From Planctomycetota bacterium (GTDB lineage: Bacteria; Planctomycetota; Phycisphaerae; Phycisphaerales; UBA1924), in NCBI GenBank assembly GCA_018242625.1, contig JAFEBO010000009.1, positions 108,618 through 172,617 on the forward strand: 64,000 bases of DNA, in the 5' to 3' direction. The position numbers and the translations under genes were made by a program. Below are positions 8,551-15,964 of the stretch, in pieces. The first letter of the stretch is position 1, and every line of letters starts with the position of its first letter. The notes beneath the pieces are model-generated. The model had not been told where the DNA came from, searched no databases, and was given only the letters and a program-made list of their open reading frames with translations.

Positions 8551-9561
8551 GTGAGCCTGCGATGGGGAAAACTCGGGATTTCTGCACTCGGCGCCGGCGC
8601 GGCGTTTGGGCTGGCTTTGTCGGCATTTGCTCAGGTCACCTGCCGCGTGACGTTTGACGATCCGCTTGATGATCTGTCGGCGGTGCACGACCAGCTCGAG
8701 AGTCATATTCAGGCGGGCTGCGGACTCTGGGCGCCGCGGCTGGCGGGCACAGGCGAACTTTGGGTGCGAGTCACACCTTCGACGGAGATCGCAACGGTCG
8801 AGTGCACGCCGTTTATCTGGTCGTACTTCGACACGGTGGACGGGCTGGATATCTTCGAAACCTGCGTCGCGACGCACGTGCGGAATGGCTACCCCGCATC
8901 CACCTTTGATCCCGACATCGAGATCAGGATCAATCCCGCCTACGCGGCCGACGGGCTGTGGTTTGAGGCCGATCCATGGCTGCGTGACGGCACGCCGGAC
9001 GCGGCGCGCCTGGACGCTGTCTCGGTCTTTGGCCGTGGCCTTGGCAGGTGCCTGGGGTTCGACGGCTGGAAGCAGCCGGACGGGACGTATCCCGCGAACA
9101 TGGCCTCACGCTTTGACCGCCTGATCACGATCTCGGAAAATGAGCCTCGGTTCGAGGGGGCGGACGCAACGGTGGTGTATGGAAGCCCGGTGCCACTCAC
9201 CATCGGCCAGCTGTTCTGTGTGGGCAACGAGCCGCCGGGGCCGGGCAGCGATCTGACCGGCGACATCATGAGCGGGCTTGGACTCTCCGCCGGCGTTCGG
9301 TACTGGGTATCGGAGCTGGACTTTGCGATGCTGCGGGATGCCGGGGTTCCTGTCACGTATCTCTGCCCGTGCGACCTCAACGCGGACGGCTTCGTGGACG
9401 ATGCCGACTTCATGACGTTTTCCCAGCAGTACGACGTGCTCGACTGCGCGGACCCCGGCATGCCTTCGGGCTGCCCGTCGGATTTCAACCACGACGGGAT
9501 GGTGGAAGACCTGGATTACGTGATTTTCGTGCAGGCATACCAGGAATTCATCTGCCCGTAG
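8551..9561 (+). CDS. Secreted metzincin-like pseudo-protease with GC-type dockerin
   Basis: GTG 8551 follows a good ribosome-binding site (GGAGGGGACCT). It gives 336 residues with a signal peptide ending near ALSAFAQ; an upstream ATG at 8434 would bury the signal. The body resembles planctomycete reprolysin-like metalloproteases, with ITISENEPRFEGADA and a VFGRGLGRCLGFDGW segment. In active relatives the latter region reads HExxH followed by LGFDGW. Here the His, Glu and His positions are Arg162, Gly163 and Arg166, so zinc catalysis is unlikely. The tail has two Asp-rich calcium loops with four Cys-Pro/Cys positions (CPCDLNADGFVDDADF, CPSDFNHDGMVED), the dockerin-like module shared with other genes here. 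Confidence 0.8.
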   Translation: MSLRWGKLGISALGAGAAFGLALSAFAQVTCRVTFDDPLDDLSAVHDQLESHIQAGCGLWAPRLAGTGELWVRVTPSTEIATVECTPFIWSYFDTVDGLDIFETCVATHVRNGYPASTFDPDIEIRINPAYAADGLWFEADPWLRDGTPDAARLDAVSVFGRGLGRCLGFDGWKQPDGTYPANMASRFDRLITISENEPRFEGADATVVYGSPVPLTIGQLFCVGNEPPGPGSDLTGDIMSGLGLSAGVRYWVSELDFAMLRDAGVPVTYLCPCDLNADGFVDDADFMTFSQQYDVLDCADPGMPSGCPSDFNHDGMVEDLDYVIFVQAYQEFICP

Positions 9562-9581
9562 CTCGCGAATTAGAATTGCGG

Positions 9582-10961
9582 GTGAGCGACGAGAGCATCA
9601 ACTCCGGCGGAACGCGTGAGGAGCGCATGGCGAGGCTCCTGGCCAAGTCGCGCGCTCTTCCCAGGGTGCCGGGTGTTTACCTCATGAAGGACGCGAAGGG
9701 CGTCGTGATTTATGTGGGGAAGGCGGCGAACCTGCCCGACCGTGTCAGCAGTTACTTCATCCCGTCGGCCGATCTGGGTTTCAAGAAAGACCCGATGCTC
9801 GACCGCGTCGAAGACTTCGACACGCTGGAGTGCGAGGGGGAGTGGGAAGCCCTGCTCACGGAGAACCGGCTGATCAAGGATCTCAAACCGCGCTTCAACG
9901 TGCGGCTGATGGACGACAAGACGTTTCCTTATCTGGTGGTGACGCAGAAGGAGGATTTTCCGCGCGTCTTTGTCACGCGAAATCCGAGCGACCCCGAGCT
10001 CAGGGGCGCGCGGATTTTCGGTCCGTTCACAAATGTGGGGTCGCTCCGGGATGCCGTGCAGATTCTGCAGCGGGTTTTCAAATTCCGCACGTGCAAACTC
10101 GACATCGTGGATGGCGATGAGAAGAACAGGTACTTTCGCCCCTGTCTTCTCTACTCGATCAACCAGTGCACCGCGCCGTGCGCCGCGAAGATCGGGCGCG
10201 AGGCTTACGGCGCCGACGTTGATCGCTTTGTCCGTTTCCTGGGCACAAAGCGGAGCGTGCTGATCCGGGAGATGGAGGCCGAGATGCAGGCGGCGGCCGG
10301 GGAGATGAGATTCGAGCGTGCCGCCGTCCTCCGCGATCAGATCCGCGCGATCCAGCGGCTGGACGAGCGCGCGAGCAAGTCCGATGGCTGGCAGCCGGAA
10401 ACAGAAATCTCCTATCTCGAGCCGGAGAAGGCGCTCGGCAGTCTGCAGCGCACGCTGAAACTCGATGAACCGATCCGGTGCATCGAGGGTATCGATATTG
10501 CCCATCTGATGGGAGGAGAAACCGTCGGGAGCAAAGTGTGCTTTGTCGATGGTCGCCCGTTCAAGAACGAGTACCGGCGCTACAAGATCGCCAGCGTCTC
10601 CAACCTTGCCGGGGGCGGGACCAACGACGACTACTCAAGTATCCGCGAGGTCGTCAGCCGGCGGTATCGCGAGGCCGGGGGCGGTCATGAGCTGTACCCC
10701 GATGTGATCCTGATCGATGGCGGGCTGGGCCAGCTTCACGCGGCCCTGGAGGCCTTTGATCAGCTCAACGTCAAGCCGCCCATGGTCATCAGCCTGGCGA
10801 AGAAGGAAGAACTCATCTACATCCAGAGAGAGAGTGAGCCGGTTCGGCTCGGGCGGGAGAACCCGGGCCTGAGGCTGTGCCAGGCCATCCGCGATGAGGC
10901 GCACCGGTTTGCGCAAAGCTACCACCACCTGCTCCGCCGCAAGAAGACGCTCGAGGAATAG
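9582..10961 (+). CDS. uvrC: Excinuclease ABC subunit C (UvrC), short form lacking helix-hairpin-helix
   Basis: From GTG 9582 the product has 459 residues; ATG 9627 is an alternative. The GIY-YIG nuclease domain lies near the N-terminus (PGVYLMKDAKGVVIYVGKA). A UVR motif follows (about residues 230-260, MRFERAAVLRDQIRAIQRL). The RNase H-like second nuclease domain runs from GIDIAHLMGGETVGSKVCF to the IRDEAHRFAQSYHHLLR end motif. Typical UvrC is about 600 residues and continues with a tandem helix-hairpin-helix DNA-binding domain; this one stops right after the RNase H fold. It nicks DNA on both sides of bulky lesions with UvrAB. It lies 20 bp downstream of the dockerin gene. Confidence 0.9.
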   Translation: MSDESINSGGTREERMARLLAKSRALPRVPGVYLMKDAKGVVIYVGKAANLPDRVSSYFIPSADLGFKKDPMLDRVEDFDTLECEGEWEALLTENRLIKDLKPRFNVRLMDDKTFPYLVVTQKEDFPRVFVTRNPSDPELRGARIFGPFTNVGSLRDAVQILQRVFKFRTCKLDIVDGDEKNRYFRPCLLYSINQCTAPCAAKIGREAYGADVDRFVRFLGTKRSVLIREMEAEMQAAAGEMRFERAAVLRDQIRAIQRLDERASKSDGWQPETEISYLEPEKALGSLQRTLKLDEPIRCIEGIDIAHLMGGETVGSKVCFVDGRPFKNEYRRYKIASVSNLAGGGTNDDYSSIREVVSRRYREAGGGHELYPDVILIDGGLGQLHAALEAFDQLNVKPPMVISLAKKEELIYIQRESEPVRLGRENPGLRLCQAIRDEAHRFAQSYHHLLRRKKTLEE

Positions 10962-11002
10962 TCGGCCGATCATCCACCTGTGTGCCGCATACTCTGGCCC
11001 CG

Positions 11003-11842
11003 ATGAGAATCCTGCTGACCAACGACGATGGAATTCGCGCCCCGGGCATCACGCACCTTTTCGAAGCGCTGACGGATTCCGAGGGCCGATTCGCCGGCCC
11101 GTTGCCCACGCCCTCGGGCGGGAGCGGCTTCGAAGTTTTCACGATCGCGCCGCTGACGGTGCAGAGCGCCACGGGGCACGGCGTGACATTCCATCAGCCG
11201 CTGATGGTCGAGAACGTGCAGGTCAATCCGGGGATGAGCGGGATCGCCGTGGACGGCCGGCCGGCGGACTGTGTCAAGCTCGCAATTTCCAACCTGTGGG
11301 AGGAGAAATTCGGCAAGGGCGCCAGGCCGGATCTGCTGATCAGCGGCCTGAATTCGGGCGCCAATTGCGGCATCAACGTGATCTACTCGGGGACGGTCGC
11401 CGCGGCGATCGAGGGCGCGTTTCTGGGCGTGCCGGCGATTGCGGTGAGCCTTCACATGGGCAAGGGGCGGACGCGCTGGGATGTTGCCGCGGCGCGGGCG
11501 AGAAAGGCGATCGAGCAGGTGCTGGCCGGCGGCCTTCCCGGAGCGCACGAGTGCATCTCGATCAATATCCCGATCACCGAGTCGGGCGGGCCGATGCCGG
11601 AGATCCGTGTCTGCCCGATGAACACGCACGGCCTGGAAGACAGCTACGAACGCCGCCAGAGCCCGTCGGGCGAACCCTACTACTGGTCGACCGGCAGCGG
11701 GCTGGGCTTCAAAGGGTGCGACCCGGGAACCGACGTGGACCTTCTCAAGAAGGGCTTCATCACGCTGACTCCGCTGATGTACGACTTGACGCGGCGCGAT
11801 CATCTCGCACGCTGGGAGCAGCGGGTGGCCGGGCGCTCCTGA
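11003..11842 (+). CDS. surE: 5'/3'-nucleotidase SurE
   Basis: The 279-residue product starts MRILLTNDDGIRAPG, the SurE signature with the metal-binding Asp8-Asp9 pair. Asn in SGLNSGANCG supplies a further ligand, and YSGTVAAAIEG is also characteristic. SurE is a divalent-metal-dependent nucleoside-monophosphate phosphatase involved in stationary-phase survival and nucleotide salvage. The length is slightly above the usual 250-260 because of a short insertion after the first helix (residues about 30-40). ATG 11003 is chosen because it begins the conserved strand directly. It is 41 bp downstream of uvrC and probably co-transcribed with it. Confidence 0.94.
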   Translation: MRILLTNDDGIRAPGITHLFEALTDSEGRFAGPLPTPSGGSGFEVFTIAPLTVQSATGHGVTFHQPLMVENVQVNPGMSGIAVDGRPADCVKLAISNLWEEKFGKGARPDLLISGLNSGANCGINVIYSGTVAAAIEGAFLGVPAIAVSLHMGKGRTRWDVAAARARKAIEQVLAGGLPGAHECISINIPITESGGPMPEIRVCPMNTHGLEDSYERRQSPSGEPYYWSTGSGLGFKGCDPGTDVDLLKKGFITLTPLMYDLTRRDHLARWEQRVAGRS

Positions 11843-11876
11843 AAAACGGCGGCCTCGTGTTCCCACAAAGCCGCCC
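11842..11876 (-). terminator. Intrinsic terminator for the HDOD gene
   Basis: Read on the minus strand, GGCGGC (11875-11870) pairs with GCCGCC (11853-11848), with a short inner TGT/ACA pairing, and is followed by TTTTT (11846-11842). It lies about 70 bp beyond the HDOD stop codon and begins at the last base of surE, in the convergent gap. The T-run direction favours the minus-strand gene. Confidence 0.5.
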
Positions 11877-11946
11877 GAAGGGAGAAAGAGAGAGTTCGTG
11901 TCGGCGGCGAGCTCAAACAGATCTCGTCCGCCGTGATTTGCGGTCC

Positions 11947-12882
11947 TCAGGCGAGCATCGCGTTCGCGTTCTTGACCTCATCGGGCAGGATCTTGCGGAT
12001 GGCGTCGAGCTTGATCTGGTCGAGCTTGATCTGCTCGCAGACGTCGGCGCCGATGTCGGTGACAAGAAGGTCCTGCCGGAATCCGCCCTCGAGCATCGCG
12101 GCCATGCGGTCGGCCACGTAGACGATCGAGGCGATCGTGCGGGCTTCGTTGGGAAGCTCGAGCGGGCGGTGATGGAAACCGGTGGCATAGACGAAGGGCT
12201 TGGGGAAGCGCCACTTTTCGCAGAGCGCGATCCCGAAGTCCTGGTGATTGGCGCCGAAGGTTTCGTCTTCGGCCTTGAGCCAGTCGTTGGCGGGGACGCC
12301 CTTGGAGTCGGCGCCGGCCTTCTGCAGAACCTCAATGAGCTTGGCGCGATCGAACTGCATCTCGACCATGATGCCGATGTCGTGCATGAGTCCGGCGAGG
12401 AAGGCCTCATCCGCAAGGCCGAGCCGGAGCGAATCGGCGAGCATCTTGCTTCCCACGGCGACCGCGTTGCAGTGCGTCCAGAGGTGCTTGGCGGAGAAAT
12501 TGGCGGTGAGTTCGCCGCCCCGGAAGAGCTTCGCGAGGCTGGCGGCGATGGCGATGTTCTTGACGGCGTTGAGGCCGAGCATGACGATCGCGCGGTTGAT
12601 GGAGGCGATCTGTCCCGGCAGCCCGTAGAACGAGGAGTTGACGACCTTCAGGATGCGGGAGGAGAGGGCCGGATCGGCGGAGATGATCTTGTTGAGATCC
12701 TGCGCCGTGCTCTTGGGGCTTTCGACCAGCTCAACGATCTTGAGCGTGATCTCGGGCAGGGTGGCGATATGGCTGATCTCGCGGATCGCCGCCGCGACGA
12801 CCTGCTCGCGATTGGCCGCGGCGCCCGGGGCTGGCTGCTGGGCGGCGGGTGCGGAGGTGGAACCGGTCGCTTGCTGTGTCAT
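11947..12882 (-). CDS. HDOD domain protein
   Basis: ATG 12882 has an ideal GAGGAG six bases upstream and gives 311 residues. After an Ala/Gln/Pro-rich leader of about 25 residues, the HDOD fold begins (ISHIATLPEITLKIVELVESP, then ADPALSSRILKVVNSSFYG and INRAIVMLGLNAVKNIA). An HD-like motif survives (LAGLMHDIGIMVEMQ). HDOD proteins are non-enzymatic or weakly enzymatic relatives of HD-GYP domains that act in signalling, often with chemotaxis or motility functions. A sigma-28-like promoter lies just upstream, and a terminator follows. The gene is downstream of, and co-oriented with, the neu operon, with a 126 bp gap. Confidence 0.88.
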   Translation of the reverse strand: MTQQATGSTSAPAAQQPAPGAAANREQVVAAAIREISHIATLPEITLKIVELVESPKSTAQDLNKIISADPALSSRILKVVNSSFYGLPGQIASINRAIVMLGLNAVKNIAIAASLAKLFRGGELTANFSAKHLWTHCNAVAVGSKMLADSLRLGLADEAFLAGLMHDIGIMVEMQFDRAKLIEVLQKAGADSKGVPANDWLKAEDETFGANHQDFGIALCEKWRFPKPFVYATGFHHRPLELPNEARTIASIVYVADRMAAMLEGGFRQDLLVTDIGADVCEQIKLDQIKLDAIRKILPDEVKNANAMLA

Positions 12883-12909
12883 GAACAACTCCTCAGGGGC
12901 TGTGAGGAG

Positions 12910-12937
12910 CTATCGGCCTGCCTTTGGTGTCACTTTG
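12910..12937 (-). promoter_or_regulatory. Sigma-28 (FliA)-like promoter upstream of the HDOD gene
   Basis: On the minus strand, CAAAGTGA (12937-12930) and GCCGATAG (12917-12910) are separated by 12 bp. The known FliA consensus is TAAAGTTT, 11 bp, GCCGATAA. The match is 5/8 and 7/8, with spacing one base long. The predicted start would give a 5' leader of about 20 bases containing the GAGGAG ribosome-binding site. flgM and flagellin-glycosylation genes in the same region make this biologically consistent. Confidence 0.45.
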
Positions 12938-13008
12938 GGGCAACTCTGCTTCGGAAAAGGAATAGGCGAAGCTCGCGTTTTCTCCCCGCGGCCGCAGGGC
13001 GGACGCCC

Positions 13009-14193
13009 TTAGTACGCGCAGCGTTTGCGGAGCAGATCGGCAGACGCCAGGTCGGTCTCCCCAAGAACCGCGGCGATTCTCGGACCGGAATCGCCTTCGC
13101 CGTAGGGGTGGATCGGGGACAGAGGCATCTGGTGTGAGGCGAGGGCGGCCGCGATCGCCCCTGCCGACGGGACCGGCACGGTCACGACGTTCGGCGGCGT
13201 CTCGCGCCCGGCCTGTCGGGGTCCGACATTGACCGAACGGCAATGCACGGCCGCGGCTTCGATCAGCCCCGCCGAGGAATTGCCGACGATCAGCCCATCA
13301 TGCCGTGCAAGCCTCTTGAGCAGGCCGACAAACTGCGGGCGCGGCAGGTGCTCCTGAAAGCGGAAACCGTGCGAAGAAGCCGCCGCCTTGAGCACGGCGA
13401 GCACATTTTCGCGGCCGGGGTCAAAGTTGGGGGCGAGCATCAGCACCCGTCGGCCGGTCGCACTGGCAAAGTCCACCACCGCTGTCGCGTGGTCGCGCTC
13501 GGCCCCGGGCTCCAGGCCTGCGGGATGGAGGAGGATGACAAGCTGCGGGTCGCCCAGCTCGGAAGCGGCCTGGTCCGACAATTCGGGGAATTCGCGCAGG
13601 CCGTCGATCGCGGGAGAGCCGACCATGAACACCCGCTGCGGGTTCTCGCCCATGCGGCGGAGGCGCTCCGCGCTCGACGGTGTCGCGGGGAAGTGAAGAT
13701 GGGCGAGCTTGGAAATTGCGTGCCTCATCGCTTCGTCCGCGATGCCTTCGGCGCGATCGCCGCCGTGTATGTGCGCGAGGGGTACTCCGCCGATCGATGC
13801 GGCGGCAGCGGCGGCGAAAGCCTCGATCCGATCTCCAAGGACCAGGACCGCATCGGCGTTGATCTTGTAGTAGGACCGGGCAAACCGTGAGACCCCTGCG
13901 CCGACGGCGAGCGCATCGTCGATGCGGGTTGCGGCTCCCGGTCGCTGCATCGGGACAATCCCGGCGACCCGGAAATCAGCCGCCACCTCGGCGTGCGTGC
14001 CCGCCAGAAGATGACTTCCCGAAACTACGACGGCGGCCTCGAGCAAAGGATGATCAATAATCGCGCGGATGACGGGCTTGAGCAGCCCATACTCGGCGCG
14101 CGTGCCGGTCACAACGACGATGCGCTTTTTCCCCGGCGTCTTTGGCGAGGGCGCGAGCAGCTCCGAGTCGGATTTGGGAGGTTCAAAGGGCAC
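13009..14193 (-). CDS. neuC: UDP-N-acetylglucosamine 2-epimerase (hydrolysing), NeuC family
   Basis: This is a 394-residue GT-B fold enzyme. Family features are the N-terminal VVVTGTRAEYGLLKPV, the HIHGGDRAEGIADEAMRHAISKLAHLHF block, VGSPAIDGL and the C-terminal GNSSAGLIEAA...SVNVGPRQAGRE motif that holds UDP. NeuC/LegG enzymes release N-acetylmannosamine (or the 2,4-diacetamido analogue) from the UDP-sugar, the first committed step to a nonulosonic acid. It is last in the maf-neuA-neuB-neuC operon, 9 bp after neuB. Which sugar is made cannot be decided: Neu5Ac would need only these three genes, whereas legionaminate would need additional genes elsewhere. Confidence 0.9.
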   Translation of the reverse strand: MPFEPPKSDSELLAPSPKTPGKKRIVVVTGTRAEYGLLKPVIRAIIDHPLLEAAVVVSGSHLLAGTHAEVAADFRVAGIVPMQRPGAATRIDDALAVGAGVSRFARSYYKINADAVLVLGDRIEAFAAAAAASIGGVPLAHIHGGDRAEGIADEAMRHAISKLAHLHFPATPSSAERLRRMGENPQRVFMVGSPAIDGLREFPELSDQAASELGDPQLVILLHPAGLEPGAERDHATAVVDFASATGRRVLMLAPNFDPGRENVLAVLKAAASSHGFRFQEHLPRPQFVGLLKRLARHDGLIVGNSSAGLIEAAAVHCRSVNVGPRQAGRETPPNVVTVPVPSAGAIAAALASHQMPLSPIHPYGEGDSGPRIAAVLGETDLASADLLRKRCAY

Positions 14194-14202
14194 TTTGGAA
14201 GG

Positions 14203-15240
14203 CTATCGGGGCGTGAGGTGCTGCGGCATGAGCGGACGGTCGGGATCCAGATCGCAGAGCAGCGTCCGTCCGATGACATTTTCCAGTTCAAAGGGGGCAA
14301 TGCCGGTGCCGGGACGCTTAAACGTAAGGTCTTCGCGCCGGATGACTTCGCCGGATTTCATGGGTCTGGCTGTGACTATGGATTGCCGCGACACGGTGCG
14401 GACGTCCTGTTCGATTTCGAGCACTCGCTTCTCCGCGGGCCAGGATCCGGGATCGACCGGGCGCATGGATCGGCTGATGTATTCCCGGAGCGCGGGGGCA
14501 TCGAGCGAGGCGCGATGATCGGGGCCTTTGGCGGAGGTGTCGTAGGTGAAGTGCTTTTCGAGGATGGTCGCACCCAATGCCGCGGCGAGGGCGCCGGTGC
14601 CGACTTCGCTGGTGTGGTCGCTGTAGCCGACGGGCCCGCTGAACAGCCGCCGTAGCGCGGTGATGCCGCCAAGTTCGGATGAATCGATCGGCGTGGGGTA
14701 ACTGCTGACGCACTGGAGCAGCGCCAGTCGATCGTGCGCGGGCTCGAGCCAGCCGATCGCGCGGCTGATCTCGGCCGGGGTCGAAGCGCCCGTGCTGAGG
14801 ATCAGCGGACGGCCGGTCTGAGCGAGCGCTTCGAGCAGGGGCCGGTGCACGATATCGGGGCTTGCGGTTTTGTAGGCGTCCCATGGCAGGCGCTGCGCCT
14901 CGGGAACGAGCTGGACGCTGAAGACCGTGACGATGGCGTGCATGCCCAGCTGGTGCGCGAGATCAACGATGGGCTGCATTTGTGCCGCACTCAGTTCAAG
15001 CCGCCGGAGCATGGAAACAGGATCGGATTCACCCGCCTCCGACTGGTACGCAGCCAGCGCGGAGGCCCGGCTCATGAGCATGTCCGCCCGAAAGAGCTGG
15101 AGCTTGATGGCATCGGCGCCGGCCTCGTGCGCGAGGCGTGTGAGCTCGAGCGCGCGCTCGGGGGAGCCGTCGTGATTCACGCCCAGTTCGGCGATCACGT
15201 AGGGCCGACCTTCACCGATCACGCGTTCAGCGATGCGCAT
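14203..15240 (-). CDS. neuB: N-acetylneuraminate/legionaminate-type synthase (NeuB family)
   Basis: This 345-residue protein has a TIM barrel (YVIAELGVNHDGSPERA, AGADAIKLQLF, YKTASPDIVHRPLLEA, LILSTGAST, LLQCVSSYPTP, GYSDHTSE, LGATILEKHFTYD) and a C-terminal antifreeze-like SAF domain (SIVTARPMKSGEVIRREDLTFKRPGTGI). NeuB condenses phosphoenolpyruvate with N-acetylmannosamine or its 6-deoxy-diamino analogue to give a nine-carbon nonulosonate. The start codon lies 14 bp inside the end of neuA, indicating translational coupling. The fold, motifs and operon context agree. Confidence 0.93.
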   Translation of the reverse strand: MRIAERVIGEGRPYVIAELGVNHDGSPERALELTRLAHEAGADAIKLQLFRADMLMSRASALAAYQSEAGESDPVSMLRRLELSAAQMQPIVDLAHQLGMHAIVTVFSVQLVPEAQRLPWDAYKTASPDIVHRPLLEALAQTGRPLILSTGASTPAEISRAIGWLEPAHDRLALLQCVSSYPTPIDSSELGGITALRRLFSGPVGYSDHTSEVGTGALAAALGATILEKHFTYDTSAKGPDHRASLDAPALREYISRSMRPVDPGSWPAEKRVLEIEQDVRTVSRQSIVTARPMKSGEVIRREDLTFKRPGTGIAPFELENVIGRTLLCDLDPDRPLMPQHLTPR

Positions 15241-15964
15241 TGCGGTCTCTCAGAACAGCGTCGGCTGCGAGCAGATCGGCGGGGGAATCAATATCGACGA
15301 CCGCCCCTTCGGGGTTGATCACGCCGCGCCGGTCGGCGCCAAAGAACGCGTGCGGCCCGGGGGCCACACCGGGAATCTGGCAGAAGAGCGCTCGCCGGGT
15401 GAGCGCGATCACGCCGCCATCAGGGACGAAAGCGGGCGGCAGATCCTGACGCCTGAAAACACCGTGGTTCAGAACGTCTCCTTCCCAGGGAGCGACCCTG
15501 CCGGACGGATCGATCCGCGCGATCCACCAGGGATGAAACTTCCCGACCGCCGCGTACGACTGGACGCTGTCGCAGCCGGATTCAGTCAGAAGCTCGACCG
15601 CGCGGCCGATGAGGTCCGCCGGCCGAACCGGAACGTTGGCGTAAAGAATGACGATTGGCTCCGCGGGGCTCAGCGGGCGTTCTGCGGCTTCGAAAGTCTC
15701 GATCGCGTGGCGTGCGGCGTCGTCGATGCGGGCCGCGTCGGTCGCGAGATCGGGCGGGCGCCGGACAGCGACAGCGCCCTCGCTTGCGCCAAGGTCGAGC
15801 AGCCGGGGATCATCGCTGGAGACGATGATCGTTCCAACGCGGGCCGAACTCTTGGCCGCCTCGATCGTCCAGCGTGCGCAGGGCTTGCCGGCGACTGGCG
15901 TGATGTTCTTTCCGGGCACGCCCTTGCTGCCGGCCCTGCCAAGGATGACAGCGATCGCGTTCAA
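15227..15964 (-). CDS. neuA: CMP-nonulosonate cytidylyltransferase (NeuA family)
   Basis: The open frame extends upstream, but the family N-terminus (AIAVILGRAGSKGVPGKNITPVAGKP) begins right after a TTG at 15964 that overlaps the stop of the upstream Maf gene (TTGA). This gives 245 residues. R-x-GSKG-x3-KN is the nucleotide-binding signature. The IVILYANVPVRPADLI and PDGGVIALTRRAL segments fit the CMP-NeuAc/CMP-Leg synthetase fold. It activates the acid made by NeuB with CTP to the CMP-sugar donor. It is second in the operon and overlaps neuB downstream. Confidence 0.88.
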   Translation of the reverse strand: MNAIAVILGRAGSKGVPGKNITPVAGKPCARWTIEAAKSSARVGTIIVSSDDPRLLDLGASEGAVAVRRPPDLATDAARIDDAARHAIETFEAAERPLSPAEPIVILYANVPVRPADLIGRAVELLTESGCDSVQSYAAVGKFHPWWIARIDPSGRVAPWEGDVLNHGVFRRQDLPPAFVPDGGVIALTRRALFCQIPGVAPGPHAFFGADRRGVINPEGAVVDIDSPADLLAADAVLRDRNAHR

